From Clostridiales bacterium FE2011 (GTDB lineage: Bacteria; Bacillota; Clostridia; Christensenellales; Aristaeellaceae), in assembly GCA_017569305.1 (NCBI GenBank), contig CP069418.1, forward strand, positions 992,001 to 1,056,000: a stretch of DNA of 64,000 bases, in the 5' to 3' direction. This document shows positions 6,654 through 15,727 of this stretch, piece after piece; positions within the stretch are counted from its first letter, which is position 1; each line of letters opens with the position of its first letter. The translations under genes were made by a program, and so were the position numbers. Below the pieces are notes generated by a model that had not been told where the DNA came from, searched no databases, and saw nothing but the letters and a program-made list of their open reading frames with translations.

Positions 6654-8807
6654 TCATTCTTTTACACAAACAAAGCGCATTTCCCCGGCATCAATATGTA
6701 CCTGAGTCATACCGGATGGCATCGTCACGTTCACATCCAGCGGCTCGCTGCTGTTGTTCATCACCACCAGCGTCCCTGATTCCGGATACCAGGCGCATTC
6801 CGCCAGCGGTTGGTCCGTCAGGCCGGCTGTACTTCCGTCTGTTCCTGTCAGGAACAGCAGCATCTCCAGCAGCATGCGGGCCGCTTCCGGCGTGTAGGCA
6901 AACCCGCCCATGTACACAGCCTGCCCTTTCCCGAAGGAATGAAGGGTCAGCACCGGGGTATTTCCGCAGGCAAGCAGCACCCGCGTATCCGGACCGGTCA
7001 GCCGGATTCCTTCCGTCTTCCCGACGCATTCCCTCGCGGTAAAGAAGGGCGCCCCTTCTTCTGTAAACTCCCACGGGGCATGGCAGGCATAAGCGCCGTC
7101 ATCCCGGTCCACGCCCAGCACATGTGCCAGTGCGAAGCGGGAGTCTCCCCCTTCCGTTGCGGAAGGTTCGCCGACGCCGATCAGACAGCCGCCCTCCGCC
7201 ACAAAACGGGTCACTTCGCTGACCACTTCCGGGGATTTCCAGGCCTCTCCGCCGCTCCAGGCGTCTCCTGCTTTTCCGGCATTAATCAGCACGTCCGTAT
7301 CCTTCAGTGCGCCGTTTTTCACATCTTCAAAATGGATGAACTTCACCCGGACCGGCAGTCCTGCCAGCGCTTCGTTGATGTGAATCAGGGGATTCCAGTC
7401 TGTTTCATGGAAATGTCCGGAAAGCGTCCAGGAGCGCAGCGCGCCCCATGCATGCAGTACGGCAACCGTCACCGGCAGTTCTACGGGCGCTCCCTGGCTG
7501 TGCAGGTCCTTCAGTTTCCGGAAATCTTTCGCCATTCCTTCAATGGTATCGTTAAAGGCTTCCTGGCCGATGGTTAAGTGCAGGTAGCCGCCCAGGCCGA
7601 TCCGGTCCACGCACTGCCTGGCCAGCGCCCTGCGCACGTGCAGCCAGTATGCCTCCGCATCCTCTTCCGGATGTCCGCCTTCCGAGAAAGTAGGCAGTCC
7701 GCCCAGTCCCACCGGGAAAAGGTACGGATGGAACCGCAGTTCATGCACCGGCACTTCTGCCCCGGCACACAGCCGGCATTCAAAGCCGGAAAACACGCAT
7801 TTGATCAGCCCGTCAAACCCGACGGAAGCAAAGTACGGGCCGTTCGGTTCCATGCCGACCCAGCTGTCATCATAAAAAACGTATGCTTCCTTGCCGAAGG
7901 AGTGGATGATATCCACCAGTGCCCTGGCCTTTTCCGCCACAAAGCGCTGGGTAAAATCCATATAATCCCGTTTGCGGGCAGTCGGCGGCCGGTGCGTTGC
8001 CTGGAGCCTGCCTTTATTGATGAAGTCCTCAGCGGTCAGCGCGTATCCGTATTCCTGTTCAAAGGCCTTCAGGGCAGCCGGGCTCACCGTAAAATCATAG
8101 CTTGCCCAATCGACAAAACGGGTACGGCGGCGCATATCGCTTCCGAAAATCCAGACGAAGTTGTAGAACAGGGAGGTCAGCCGGACTACGTTTGTATCCG
8201 GATTATGCTCACACCAGTTCCGGAGCCAGTCCTGCAGGTATTTCCACGCTTCCGGATGCCGGGGATCCAGCTGGCGCAGGTGTTCACTCTGCCAGTGGTT
8301 GGTTGTGTGGTTGTACATGTTGATCTCTTCCCAGATCCGCCACGCCAGGAAGGAGACGGAATATCGGTGGTACAGGGTGCAGTGGTTCACCGTCACCCGG
8401 CCGTCCGCATATTCCCATTCTTTATCAGAGAGAATCCTGTTTTCCGTCCGGTCCCAGACCTGCCAGTATGCCATCGCTTCCGCCGAATCATTGATTTCGA
8501 ACTGCTCGTCAAAATACCCGTCCAGCGGGTGGATGACCAGTGTTTCAGACAGAGCTGTCTGCGGTTCGGAAAACAGGAAGGTCTGCTGCTGCGCATCCGG
8601 ATGGGAACGGGCAAACTCATTGTGTTCCCGGATAATACAGATTGTGGAATAGATCCGGTATCCCGCTTCCGTGATCTCCGGAGACAGCTTTGTTCCGTCG
8701 GAATCGCGGATCACGTCCGCGCCCCACTTTTTTGCCATCTCCAGGGTTAGTTGCTCATAGCCTGCTTCACCGGGAAGCGTGAAACCGCCGGCAGCGTAAT
8801 CCTTCAT
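6654..8807 (-). CDS. GH112 beta-galactoside phosphorylase, probably galactosyl-1,4-rhamnose phosphorylase
   Basis: A 717-residue cytoplasmic protein without a signal peptide. The N-terminus (LPGEAGYEQLTLEMAKKWG, then IRDSDGTKLS) and the FYDDSWVGMEPNG block at 311-323 are hallmarks of GH112. Asp313 matches the proton donor reported for the Bifidobacterium lacto-N-biose phosphorylase. Enzymes of this family split beta-galactosides with phosphate to give alpha-galactose 1-phosphate. Members act on lacto-N-biose/galacto-N-biose or on D-galactosyl-beta-1,4-L-rhamnose. The latter, first described in Clostridium phytofermentans, has nearly this length and fits the rhamnose genes around it. The RBS is CAGGAGAATCACA. 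Specificity is inferred, family membership is clear. Confidence 0.88.
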   Translation of the reverse strand: MKDYAAGGFTLPGEAGYEQLTLEMAKKWGADVIRDSDGTKLSPEITEAGYRIYSTICIIREHNEFARSHPDAQQQTFLFSEPQTALSETLVIHPLDGYFDEQFEINDSAEAMAYWQVWDRTENRILSDKEWEYADGRVTVNHCTLYHRYSVSFLAWRIWEEINMYNHTTNHWQSEHLRQLDPRHPEAWKYLQDWLRNWCEHNPDTNVVRLTSLFYNFVWIFGSDMRRRTRFVDWASYDFTVSPAALKAFEQEYGYALTAEDFINKGRLQATHRPPTARKRDYMDFTQRFVAEKARALVDIIHSFGKEAYVFYDDSWVGMEPNGPYFASVGFDGLIKCVFSGFECRLCAGAEVPVHELRFHPYLFPVGLGGLPTFSEGGHPEEDAEAYWLHVRRALARQCVDRIGLGGYLHLTIGQEAFNDTIEGMAKDFRKLKDLHSQGAPVELPVTVAVLHAWGALRSWTLSGHFHETDWNPLIHINEALAGLPVRVKFIHFEDVKNGALKDTDVLINAGKAGDAWSGGEAWKSPEVVSEVTRFVAEGGCLIGVGEPSATEGGDSRFALAHVLGVDRDDGAYACHAPWEFTEEGAPFFTARECVGKTEGIRLTGPDTRVLLACGNTPVLTLHSFGKGQAVYMGGFAYTPEAARMLLEMLLFLTGTDGSTAGLTDQPLAECAWYPESGTLVVMNNSSEPLDVNVTMPSGMTQVHIDAGEMRFVCVKE

Positions 8808-8941
8808 TGTGATTCTCCTGTTCTTTGTCCGTCAGTCGTCAGGGACAGTTCTCTTTACTGTATTTTACCAGACAGAAACAGCCGATTCCGCGCATTTTTT
8901 ACTGATTGTATTGCAGTTTCGCCCATAAACCTCTTCCAGCT

Positions 8942-8971
8942 TTGACACGCCTCTTTCCGGTCTGTTATCAT
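8942..8971 (+). promoter_or_regulatory. Promoter of the DUF5107 gene
   Basis: TTGACA at 8942-8947 and TATCAT at 8966-8971 are separated by 18 bases, and an A-run follows. The downstream gene starts at 9012 after GAGGG. The 204-base gap is divergent; I see no convincing -35/-10 pair for the GH112 gene on the other strand, and no operator-like palindrome. Confidence 0.55.
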
Positions 8972-9011
8972 TGAAAAAAAGATCCTTGGCAATGCTGCGA
9001 GAGGGAAAACC

Positions 9012-12000
9012 ATGAATAAAGCACAGGTATATGAACAGACGGTAACCATTCCGACCTATCGAATCGGCGATCTGGAAAAGAACCCGCTTTTCATCGAAAA
9101 GCGGGCTTATCAGGGTTCCACCGGCAAGGTATATCCGCTGCCCATCTGCGAAAAGATCAGTGAAACCCCGGAGGACGTGCAGTACCAGGCTGTAATCCTG
9201 GAAAACGAATACCTGTATGTCATGATCCTGCCGGAACTGGGCGGACGGATCCAGCGGGCACTGGACAAAACCAATCAGTATGATTTCGTCTATTATAACC
9301 GCGTGATCAAGCCCGCCCTCGTCGGCCTGACCGGGCCGTGGATTTCCGGCGGCATTGAATTCAACTGGCCCCAGCATCACCGTCCCTCCACGTTTATGCC
9401 TGTGGACTATATCCTTTCGGAAAACCCGGACGGCTCCGCCTCTGTCATCCTTGGTGAAACAGACCGGATCAACGGCACAAAAAGCAACGCCGTCATTACC
9501 CTGTATCCCGGGAAAGCTTATATTGAAATCAGCGGCCGGCTCTTCAACCCGACCGACTATCCGCAGACCTTTCTCTGGTGGGCAAACCCCGCCGTCTCTG
9601 TAAACGATCATACCTTCTCCGTCTTCCCGCCGGACGTAAACGCGGTCATGGATCACGGGAAGCGTGCAGTCTCCACCTTCCCCATTGCCACCGGCGAATA
9701 CTATAAGGCGGATTATTCCGCAGGCGTGGATATTTCACGCTATAAAAACATCCGGGTTCCCACGTCCTATATGGCCGCTCATTCGGATTTTGACTTTGTC
9801 GGCAACTTTGATGAAAGCCGGGATGCCGGCCTGCTTCACGTAGCCGATCACCATATCAGTCCCGGGAAAAAGCAATGGACCTGGGGCTGCGGCAACTTCG
9901 GCAAAACCTGGGATCGGAACCTGACGGATGAAGACGGTCCCTATATTGAGCTGATGACCGGCGTATACTGTGACAACCAGCCGGACTTTGCCTGGCTGAA
10001 GCCTCATGAGGAAAAGAATTTCACCCAGTATTTCATGCCCTACAAAACCGTAGGCCGGGTCAGCAATGCAACCCGGGATGTGGTGCTGGGCGTTGACTAT
10101 ATTAACGCGGACGGAAAAGTCCTGGATCCGGATCCCTTTGCGTATGGCAAGGCAGCAAATGACGCCCTTCGCCGGAAAGCTGCCGCCGCCCGTATCAAAG
10201 TATATGCAACCGGCTCCTTCCCGGATGCCGAAATCGTGATCCGTTCCGCTGGACGGGAAATCTGTCGAAGGAAAGCAAATCTGTCGCCTCTCAAAGCCGT
10301 TGTTGAAACAGTGGAAGACCTGCAGGACTACGAGGTGGCGGTTTCCGACGCGGATGGAAAAAAACTGTGTGAATACAGGGAATATGTGAAGGAAAACCGG
10401 CCCATACCCGAACCTGCCGAAGCGCTGAAACAGCCGGAAGAAATCCAGTCCCTGGAGGAGCTGTTCCTGGCAGGACAGCATCTGGAGCAGTACCGTCATG
10501 CCACCTTCCTGCCAGCGGATTATTACCTGGAAGGCCTGCGCCGTGATCCCACCGATATCCGGCTGAACAATGCCTACGGCCTGTACCTGCTGCGGAACGC
10601 CCGGATCCGTGAAAGCGTTCCGTATTTTGAAGCCGCCGTCCGAAAACAAACCTGGCGGAACCCCAATCCCTACGCCGGGGAAGCATACTATAACCTGGGC
10701 CTCGCCCTGGAAATGCTGGGCAGGACGCAGGAAGCCTTCGATGCCTTCTACAAAGCTGTCTGGAGTGCTGAAACCGCAGGCCCCGCCTATTTTCACCTGG
10801 GCTGTCTCAGTCTCCGGGAAGGACGGGTTGCAGAAGCGCTGCACTTTGCGGATGAAAGCCTGATCCGCGGCTGGCACGATATGAAAACCCGCAGCCTGAA
10901 AGCCTCCGCCCTTTGGAAGCTCAGCGGAGATACGCCGGAATACAGGCGTTTCCTGGAGGAAAGCCTGGCCATTGATCCGCTGTATCTGCCCCTGCTGTAC
11001 CGGAGCGCCGGACAGCCTGCCTTTGACCGGGCTGCCGGCGGCCGTCCGGAGGAATCCCTGAATACTGCCTATGAGTTCATGCGTTTCGGCTGCTGGGAAG
11101 ACGCCGCGGCAGTGCTTGCCGCCAGCCCTGCTGAAACCCCGCTGAAGTATTATGCCCTCGCATATGCGGAAGGCCGTATGAACCACACGGAAGCCGCTGC
11201 CGCGCAGGCCCTGAAGGCGGAAAGCCTGCCGACGGATTTCTGCTTCCCCAACAAGCCGGAGGAACTTCCGGTCCTGGAATACGCCGTTTCTATCCTGCCC
11301 TCCGCCCCGAAGGCCCACTATTACCTGGGTGAGTTCTTCTATGACAGGAAGCAGTATGACGCGGCTGTCTCCCACTGGCAGGCTGCGGTGAAGGAACAGC
11401 CTGATCTGGCTCCGGCCCACCGGAACCTGTCCATTGCGTATTACAACCACGGTGACCGTTCCCTGGCCGCCGGGGAAATCGCGAAAGCCGTCCGCCTTGA
11501 GCCCGGTAACAGCCGTTTCCTGCTGGAGCAGGATCAGCTGCTGAAGCGCCTGGACTGCCCTGTAAAACAGCGGCTGGCCATCCTGGAGGCGAACCGGGAT
11601 CTGCTTCCAGGCCGGTATGCCCTGATGCTCGCCTATGTCAGCCTGCTGAATGCGGACGGGCAGCATGAAAAAGCCCTGGACCTGCTGATGAATTATACTT
11701 TCCATGTATGGGAAGGCGGAGAAGGCAAGGTGGCGGATGAATATAAAGCCGCCCTCTTCGCCCTGGCCGGCAAAGCCCTGGCGGAAGGCCGGGCGGAAGC
11801 CGCCATTGAATATGCGTCCCGGACCCTTTCCTATCCTGCCAATCTCGGAGAAGGCAAGCTGGAAAACGTTCCGGACAACCAGGCCTATTACCTCATGGGC
11901 TGCGCTTACAGGCTGCTGGGCAATGACTCCAGGGCAGCGCAATGCTTTACGGAAGCTTCCGCGGGTTCCCAGATTCCTGAGCCCGTCCGTTATTACAATG

Positions 12001-12257
12001 ATCAGCCCTCTGACTATATCTATTATCAGGGGCTGGCTTTCCACGCATTAGGAAAGGTGGAAAGCGCCAAACGGTCTTTCCACCAGCTGATCATTTTCGG
12101 CGAACGCCATATGTTTGATAAGACGGGTTATGATTTCTTTGCTGTATCCATGCCGGAGCTGGAAGTTTTCCAGGATGATATCCAGAAGCGCAGCGACGAT
12201 TACTGCCGCCGTATGATAGCCCTGGGCCTCAAAGGCCTGCAGGAAACAGGACTCTGA
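9012..12257 (+). CDS. DUF5107 and tetratricopeptide-repeat protein
   Basis: A 1081-residue protein with no signal peptide. Residues about 1-360 form a DUF5107 domain, recognisable from the opening TIPTYRIGDLEKNPLF, the LPELGGRIQRALDKTNQYDF stretch and WISGGIEFNWPQHHRPSTF. This fold resembles the galactose-mutarotase-like sugar-binding superfamily. Residues about 480-1060 contain many TPR-like helical pairs (for example PYAGEAYYNLGLALEMLGR and PKAHYYLGEFFYDRKQYD). The family is common in carbohydrate-use loci of gut bacteria, and its catalytic role is unclear to me: a glycoside hydrolase-like or sugar-recognition function is possible. It converges on rhaD with only 10 bases between stop codons and no visible terminator. 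Confidence 0.85.
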   Translation: MNKAQVYEQTVTIPTYRIGDLEKNPLFIEKRAYQGSTGKVYPLPICEKISETPEDVQYQAVILENEYLYVMILPELGGRIQRALDKTNQYDFVYYNRVIKPALVGLTGPWISGGIEFNWPQHHRPSTFMPVDYILSENPDGSASVILGETDRINGTKSNAVITLYPGKAYIEISGRLFNPTDYPQTFLWWANPAVSVNDHTFSVFPPDVNAVMDHGKRAVSTFPIATGEYYKADYSAGVDISRYKNIRVPTSYMAAHSDFDFVGNFDESRDAGLLHVADHHISPGKKQWTWGCGNFGKTWDRNLTDEDGPYIELMTGVYCDNQPDFAWLKPHEEKNFTQYFMPYKTVGRVSNATRDVVLGVDYINADGKVLDPDPFAYGKAANDALRRKAAAARIKVYATGSFPDAEIVIRSAGREICRRKANLSPLKAVVETVEDLQDYEVAVSDADGKKLCEYREYVKENRPIPEPAEALKQPEEIQSLEELFLAGQHLEQYRHATFLPADYYLEGLRRDPTDIRLNNAYGLYLLRNARIRESVPYFEAAVRKQTWRNPNPYAGEAYYNLGLALEMLGRTQEAFDAFYKAVWSAETAGPAYFHLGCLSLREGRVAEALHFADESLIRGWHDMKTRSLKASALWKLSGDTPEYRRFLEESLAIDPLYLPLLYRSAGQPAFDRAAGGRPEESLNTAYEFMRFGCWEDAAAVLAASPAETPLKYYALAYAEGRMNHTEAAAAQALKAESLPTDFCFPNKPEELPVLEYAVSILPSAPKAHYYLGEFFYDRKQYDAAVSHWQAAVKEQPDLAPAHRNLSIAYYNHGDRSLAAGEIAKAVRLEPGNSRFLLEQDQLLKRLDCPVKQRLAILEANRDLLPGRYALMLAYVSLLNADGQHEKALDLLMNYTFHVWEGGEGKVADEYKAALFALAGKALAEGRAEAAIEYASRTLSYPANLGEGKLENVPDNQAYYLMGCAYRLLGNDSRAAQCFTEASAGSQIPEPVRYYNDQPSDYIYYQGLAFHALGKVESAKRSFHQLIIFGERHMFDKTGYDFFAVSMPELEVFQDDIQKRSDDYCRRMIALGLKGLQETGL

Positions 12258-12267
12258 TCCTCCCCGT

Positions 12268-13080
12268 TTAGTCCAGGTAGCCTTCCCTTGCTTTGATGTT
12301 GAAACGCTTCTCCAGCAAATGCATCTGCTCATCCGTAATCGTGTTGATTCTCGGAAGATGGGCGATCTTCATATAGATTTCCGCGGCTTTTTCCGCGGTT
12401 TCGATCAGGCCGAAGGTCTCATCCAGGTCTTTGCCCGCGCCGTAAATACCGTGCTGGCTCCAGACCACCAGCCTTGCGGTCTTCATTTTTTCTGCCGTTG
12501 CTTCGCCGATCTCGTTTGTGCCGCACAGCATCCAGGGCAGCACATTCACCCCGTCCGGGAAAACCACCACACACTCGGTGCACATCTGCCACAGGGTCCG
12601 GGTAAACTGCTTCTCGTCCAGGTCATGGACGTAGGTCATCGCCAGCAGGTTCGCGGGATGGCAGTGCATCACCACCCTGTTTTCCGGGTTAACCTTCAGC
12701 CGTGCCACATGGCTCATCATATGGGCCGGAAACTCGCTGGTAAACTGCCCGCCGTCCGCATAGCCCCACAGCAGGTCAGCCTGCTGTCCCTGCTCCTTCA
12801 GCCGGACAATGCCGAGATTGACTTCCGGGGCATACTGCACATTCTTGAAGTACTTGCCGGTTCCCGTCACCAGGAAACACTTCCCGTCCAGTTCCGGAGC
12901 GGTGAAGCCAGTCGGGATTGTGCGCAGCGCCTTTCCCGTATCCAGGTATCCGGCGATTTCCGCCGCATCCAGCATCAGGCTGATATTCCCGCCGTTGCGT
13001 TCGTCCCAGCCCTGGTTATACATGTTGGTCGTCGTGCGGATCATTTCCACCATAAAGGGCGCTTCCAGGATATTTTTCAT
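12268..13080 (-). CDS. rhaD: Rhamnulose-1-phosphate aldolase
   Basis: A 270-residue class II aldolase of the AraD/FucA fold that splits L-rhamnulose 1-phosphate into dihydroxyacetone phosphate and L-lactaldehyde. Zinc ligands are visible in HCHPANLLAM near residue 140 and in WSQHGIYGAG further on. NERNGGN near the N-terminus is the phosphate-binding region of the family. Length is close to E. coli RhaD (274). The ATG overlaps the rhaA stop by four bases (ATGA), so the gene is translationally coupled. It is the last gene of the long minus-strand operon. Confidence 0.95.
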   Translation of the reverse strand: MKNILEAPFMVEMIRTTTNMYNQGWDERNGGNISLMLDAAEIAGYLDTGKALRTIPTGFTAPELDGKCFLVTGTGKYFKNVQYAPEVNLGIVRLKEQGQQADLLWGYADGGQFTSEFPAHMMSHVARLKVNPENRVVMHCHPANLLAMTYVHDLDEKQFTRTLWQMCTECVVVFPDGVNVLPWMLCGTNEIGEATAEKMKTARLVVWSQHGIYGAGKDLDETFGLIETAEKAAEIYMKIAHLPRINTITDEQMHLLEKRFNIKAREGYLD

Positions 13081-14333
13081 TTCCGCCTCACCAGTACTTT
13101 CTTCTCATATTCCTCAATCTGCGGGAACCATTCACCGTCAGCCGGCTTGCCGCAGCTCCGGCAGTACTCGTCCCAGATCTCGCCGAAGGGCATGGTTTTC
13201 AGTTCTTCCTGCATCACCATCAGCTTGCTGAACTCTCCCGCATCCTGCAGGGACTTCATTTCATCATTGGGCTGCAGCAGGGCATACAGGAGCGCCTTCT
13301 GCAGGTTCCGGTATCCCGTCACCCAGGCGGAAATCCGGTTGATGCTTGCGTCAAAGTAGTCGAGGGCAATATTCACCCGGCCGTCCAGCCCGCCGCAGCG
13401 GACGATCTCCCGGGCGATTTCCTTTGTTTCATCGTCAAACAGCACCACATGGTCGCTGTCCCAGCGGATCGGCCGGGTTACATGCAGCGCAATTTCCGGG
13501 AAGAAGGCCAGCAGGGCAGGAATCTTGTCGCTGACCACTTCCGTGGGGTGATAGTGACCGTTGTCCATCAGCGGAATGCACTTGTCCATATTCATTGCCG
13601 CGTAGGAAAGGGCGAATTCCGCGCTGCCTGCCGTATAAGCTTCCACGCCGATGCCGAAAACCTTGCTTTCAATGCAGGGCTTTACTTTTTTGAAGTCATA
13701 GGGCTCCTTCAGGATTTCGTCAATGGATTCACGGTAGCGTACCCGCGGTCCCATCCGGTCGGCGGGAATATCCTTGAACCCGTCGCCGGTCCAGATATTC
13801 ATCACGCAAGGCTTGCCCAGTTCTTCCGCCAGGTAACTGCTGATACGGATGCAGGCTTTGCCGTGCTCAATCCAGAACTTCCTGGTTTCTTCATTCGGGC
13901 TGGACAGTGTCAGTGGATCACACATCGGATGGGAGAAGAAGGTGGGATTAAAGTCACAGCCCAGGCCGCGTTCCTTGCAGAACTCCACCCATTTTCTGAA
14001 ATGTTTCGGCTCCAGCTTATCCCGGTCCGCCCATTCGCCGTTTTCAAAGATCGCGTAGCTGGCATGCAGGTTCATCTTCGGCGTGCCGGGAATCAGGCTC
14101 AGCACCTTGTCCAGGTCCGCCATCAGCTCCTCCGGTGTACCGGCCCGACCCGGATAGTTCCCTGTGGTCTGGATGCCGCCCGTCAGCGGCTTGCTCGGAT
14201 CAGTATCAAAGCCCCGTACGTCGTCTCCCTGCCAGCAATGCAGCGACACGGGCACTTTTTTCAGTTTTTCAATGGCTGCGCCGGCATCAACGCCGATAGC
14301 CGCATAGCGCTTTTTTGCTTCTTCGTAGCTCAT
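13077..14333 (-). CDS. rhaA: L-rhamnose isomerase
   Basis: A 418-residue protein, close to the 419 of E. coli RhaA, that isomerises L-rhamnose to L-rhamnulose using divalent metal ions. Signature segments are VSLHCWQGDDVRGF at the N-terminus, KMNLHASYA, TFFSHPMCDPLTLSSPNE and the metal-site region LMDNGHYHPTEVVSDK. The frame is open for another 83 codons upstream, but ATG at 14333 has a clear GGAGGAGAAAAAGC in front and starts MSYEEAKKRY as in homologues. The start overlaps the rhaB stop by three bases in an ATGA arrangement, and the stop overlaps rhaD the same way. Confidence 0.96.
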   Translation of the reverse strand: MSYEEAKKRYAAIGVDAGAAIEKLKKVPVSLHCWQGDDVRGFDTDPSKPLTGGIQTTGNYPGRAGTPEELMADLDKVLSLIPGTPKMNLHASYAIFENGEWADRDKLEPKHFRKWVEFCKERGLGCDFNPTFFSHPMCDPLTLSSPNEETRKFWIEHGKACIRISSYLAEELGKPCVMNIWTGDGFKDIPADRMGPRVRYRESIDEILKEPYDFKKVKPCIESKVFGIGVEAYTAGSAEFALSYAAMNMDKCIPLMDNGHYHPTEVVSDKIPALLAFFPEIALHVTRPIRWDSDHVVLFDDETKEIAREIVRCGGLDGRVNIALDYFDASINRISAWVTGYRNLQKALLYALLQPNDEMKSLQDAGEFSKLMVMQEELKTMPFGEIWDEYCRSCGKPADGEWFPQIEEYEKKVLVRRK

Positions 14334-15613
14334 GCTTTTTCTCCTCCGTTTTTGATCTGGATCATGATGTTCCCCAGCGCCGTCGCCTCGATAGGCAGTG
14401 CGGTCACTTGCTTGCCGGTGGCTTCTTCCGTCAGCCGGTTCAGGTATTTGTTCTTGGCCCCGCCGCCCACAATGTACAGCCTCCGGTACCGGTTGCCTGT
14501 ATTCTGTTCTATTTCCTCGATCGCCCTGCGGTATCCGTCCGCCAGGGACCGGTATGCGCACCGGAAATATCCTGCCGTACATTTCGGGGGATGGGGCAGT
14601 TTGGAATCAAACGCTGCTTTCATGCTCTCCGGGGCAAGGAAAACCGGATCGTTCACATCCACCAGGTGATCGAAGTGTTTCTCTTCTGCTTCCGCCGTGA
14701 TTTCATCCCACGGTTTTTCCGGGCACAGTTCGCTGCGCAGCCTGTTCGCCAGCCACATACCCATGATGTTTTTCTGGTACCGGTTATAGCCTACGCCGCC
14801 TTCATTGGAGTAGTTGGCAGCTTCACTTCCTGCGTCCGTCAGCGGCTTCGGCGTTTTGACTCCCAGCAGGGACCAGGTGCCGGAAGAAATATAGAGTTCA
14901 TTCCCCTCCATGGGGATTCCCTCCACCGCGCTGCCTGTATCATGGGTGGCACACAGCATCACCTTGATTCCCCTGTATTCACCGATCACGCTGCCCGGCC
15001 GCTGCAGGGGCCTGAAAAACCGCCCGGGCAGGTCCAGGGTCCGGATAATCTCCGGATCGTATTCACCGGTTTCCGCGCTGACCATGCCGCCGGTGGTCGC
15101 ATTGGTATACTCATGGCTCTCCGCGCCGCTGAGCCTGTACATCAGGTACTCCGGAATCATCAGGAAGCTGTCGGCTTCATCCAGCCGTCCTGCCAGCTTG
15201 TCTGCGTAAAGCTGGTAAATGGTATTGAAAGGCTGGAACTGGATCCCCGTACGCCGGTAAAGGTCCGAAAAGCTCATCTGCTCATGGACTTTGGGAATAG
15301 CCGTTTCCGTCCGGCTGTCCCGGTAGGCGTAACAGGGCAAAACAGGTTCGCCGCCCTTCATCAGCACATAATCCACACCCCAGGTATCAACTGAAAGGCT
15401 CCCGATTTCCGGATAAATCTTCATCGCTTCGTCGATGCCGGTCCGGACGTGTTTCTCCAGGGCGTCAATATCCCAGGTCAGATGTCCGTCCTGTTCCACG
15501 GCACCGTTCGGAAAGCGGTAAACTTCCTCGGTTTTCAGCTCTCCGTCTTCCTTCCAGCCGACAATATGCCGTCCGGAAGACGCGCCGATGTCGATGGCCA
15601 GATATTTTTTCAT
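14330..15613 (-). CDS. rhaB: L-rhamnulokinase
   Basis: A 427-residue FGGY-family sugar kinase that phosphorylates L-rhamnulose at O1. The ATP-binding start AIDIGASSGRHIVGW, the substrate region SVDTWGVDY, CATHDTGSAV, the SSGTWSLLG loop and the adenosine motif IVGGGAKNKYLNRL are all visible and in order. The kinase domain is complete and of normal length. The gene starts 114 bases after kduD, and the gap holds a GC-rich hairpin, so rhaBAD may be transcribed at a lower level than the genes upstream. The order rhaB-rhaA-rhaD resembles that of many Firmicutes and Proteobacteria. Confidence 0.95.
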   Translation of the reverse strand: MKKYLAIDIGASSGRHIVGWKEDGELKTEEVYRFPNGAVEQDGHLTWDIDALEKHVRTGIDEAMKIYPEIGSLSVDTWGVDYVLMKGGEPVLPCYAYRDSRTETAIPKVHEQMSFSDLYRRTGIQFQPFNTIYQLYADKLAGRLDEADSFLMIPEYLMYRLSGAESHEYTNATTGGMVSAETGEYDPEIIRTLDLPGRFFRPLQRPGSVIGEYRGIKVMLCATHDTGSAVEGIPMEGNELYISSGTWSLLGVKTPKPLTDAGSEAANYSNEGGVGYNRYQKNIMGMWLANRLRSELCPEKPWDEITAEAEEKHFDHLVDVNDPVFLAPESMKAAFDSKLPHPPKCTAGYFRCAYRSLADGYRRAIEEIEQNTGNRYRRLYIVGGGAKNKYLNRLTEEATGKQVTALPIEATALGNIMIQIKNGGEKA

Positions 15614-15684
15614 AGGGCTGTGTTCCTTCCGTCTGTCAGTCTGTTCCGCAGGCTGTCATTTCCCGCCCGCGGTTCACCCATAGT

Positions 15685-15716
15685 GAAAACGCCCGGAAGG
15701 CCTCCGGGCGGTTTTC
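15685..15716 (-). terminator. GC-rich hairpin between kduD and rhaB
   Basis: GAAAACGCCCGGA pairs with TCCGGGCGGTTTTC (one bulged base), giving a strong stem flanked by A and T runs on either side. On the minus strand it reads as an attenuator between kduD and rhaB, separating uronate and rhamnose functions inside the operon. Partial read-through is assumed because no promoter is evident in front of rhaB. Confidence 0.6.
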
Positions 15717-15727
15717 AGATTGTCTTC

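Noticed and set aside
9735-12044. 769-codon minus-strand open frame inside the DUF5107 gene
   Set aside because: It is a shadow of GC-rich codon use; the plus strand has recognisable DUF5107 and TPR sequence.
14084-14582. Upstream extension of the rhaA frame beyond 14333
   Set aside because: The extra 83 residues are Arg/Gly/Pro-rich, overlap the rhaB 3' end in another frame, and ATG 14333 has a proper ribosome-binding site.
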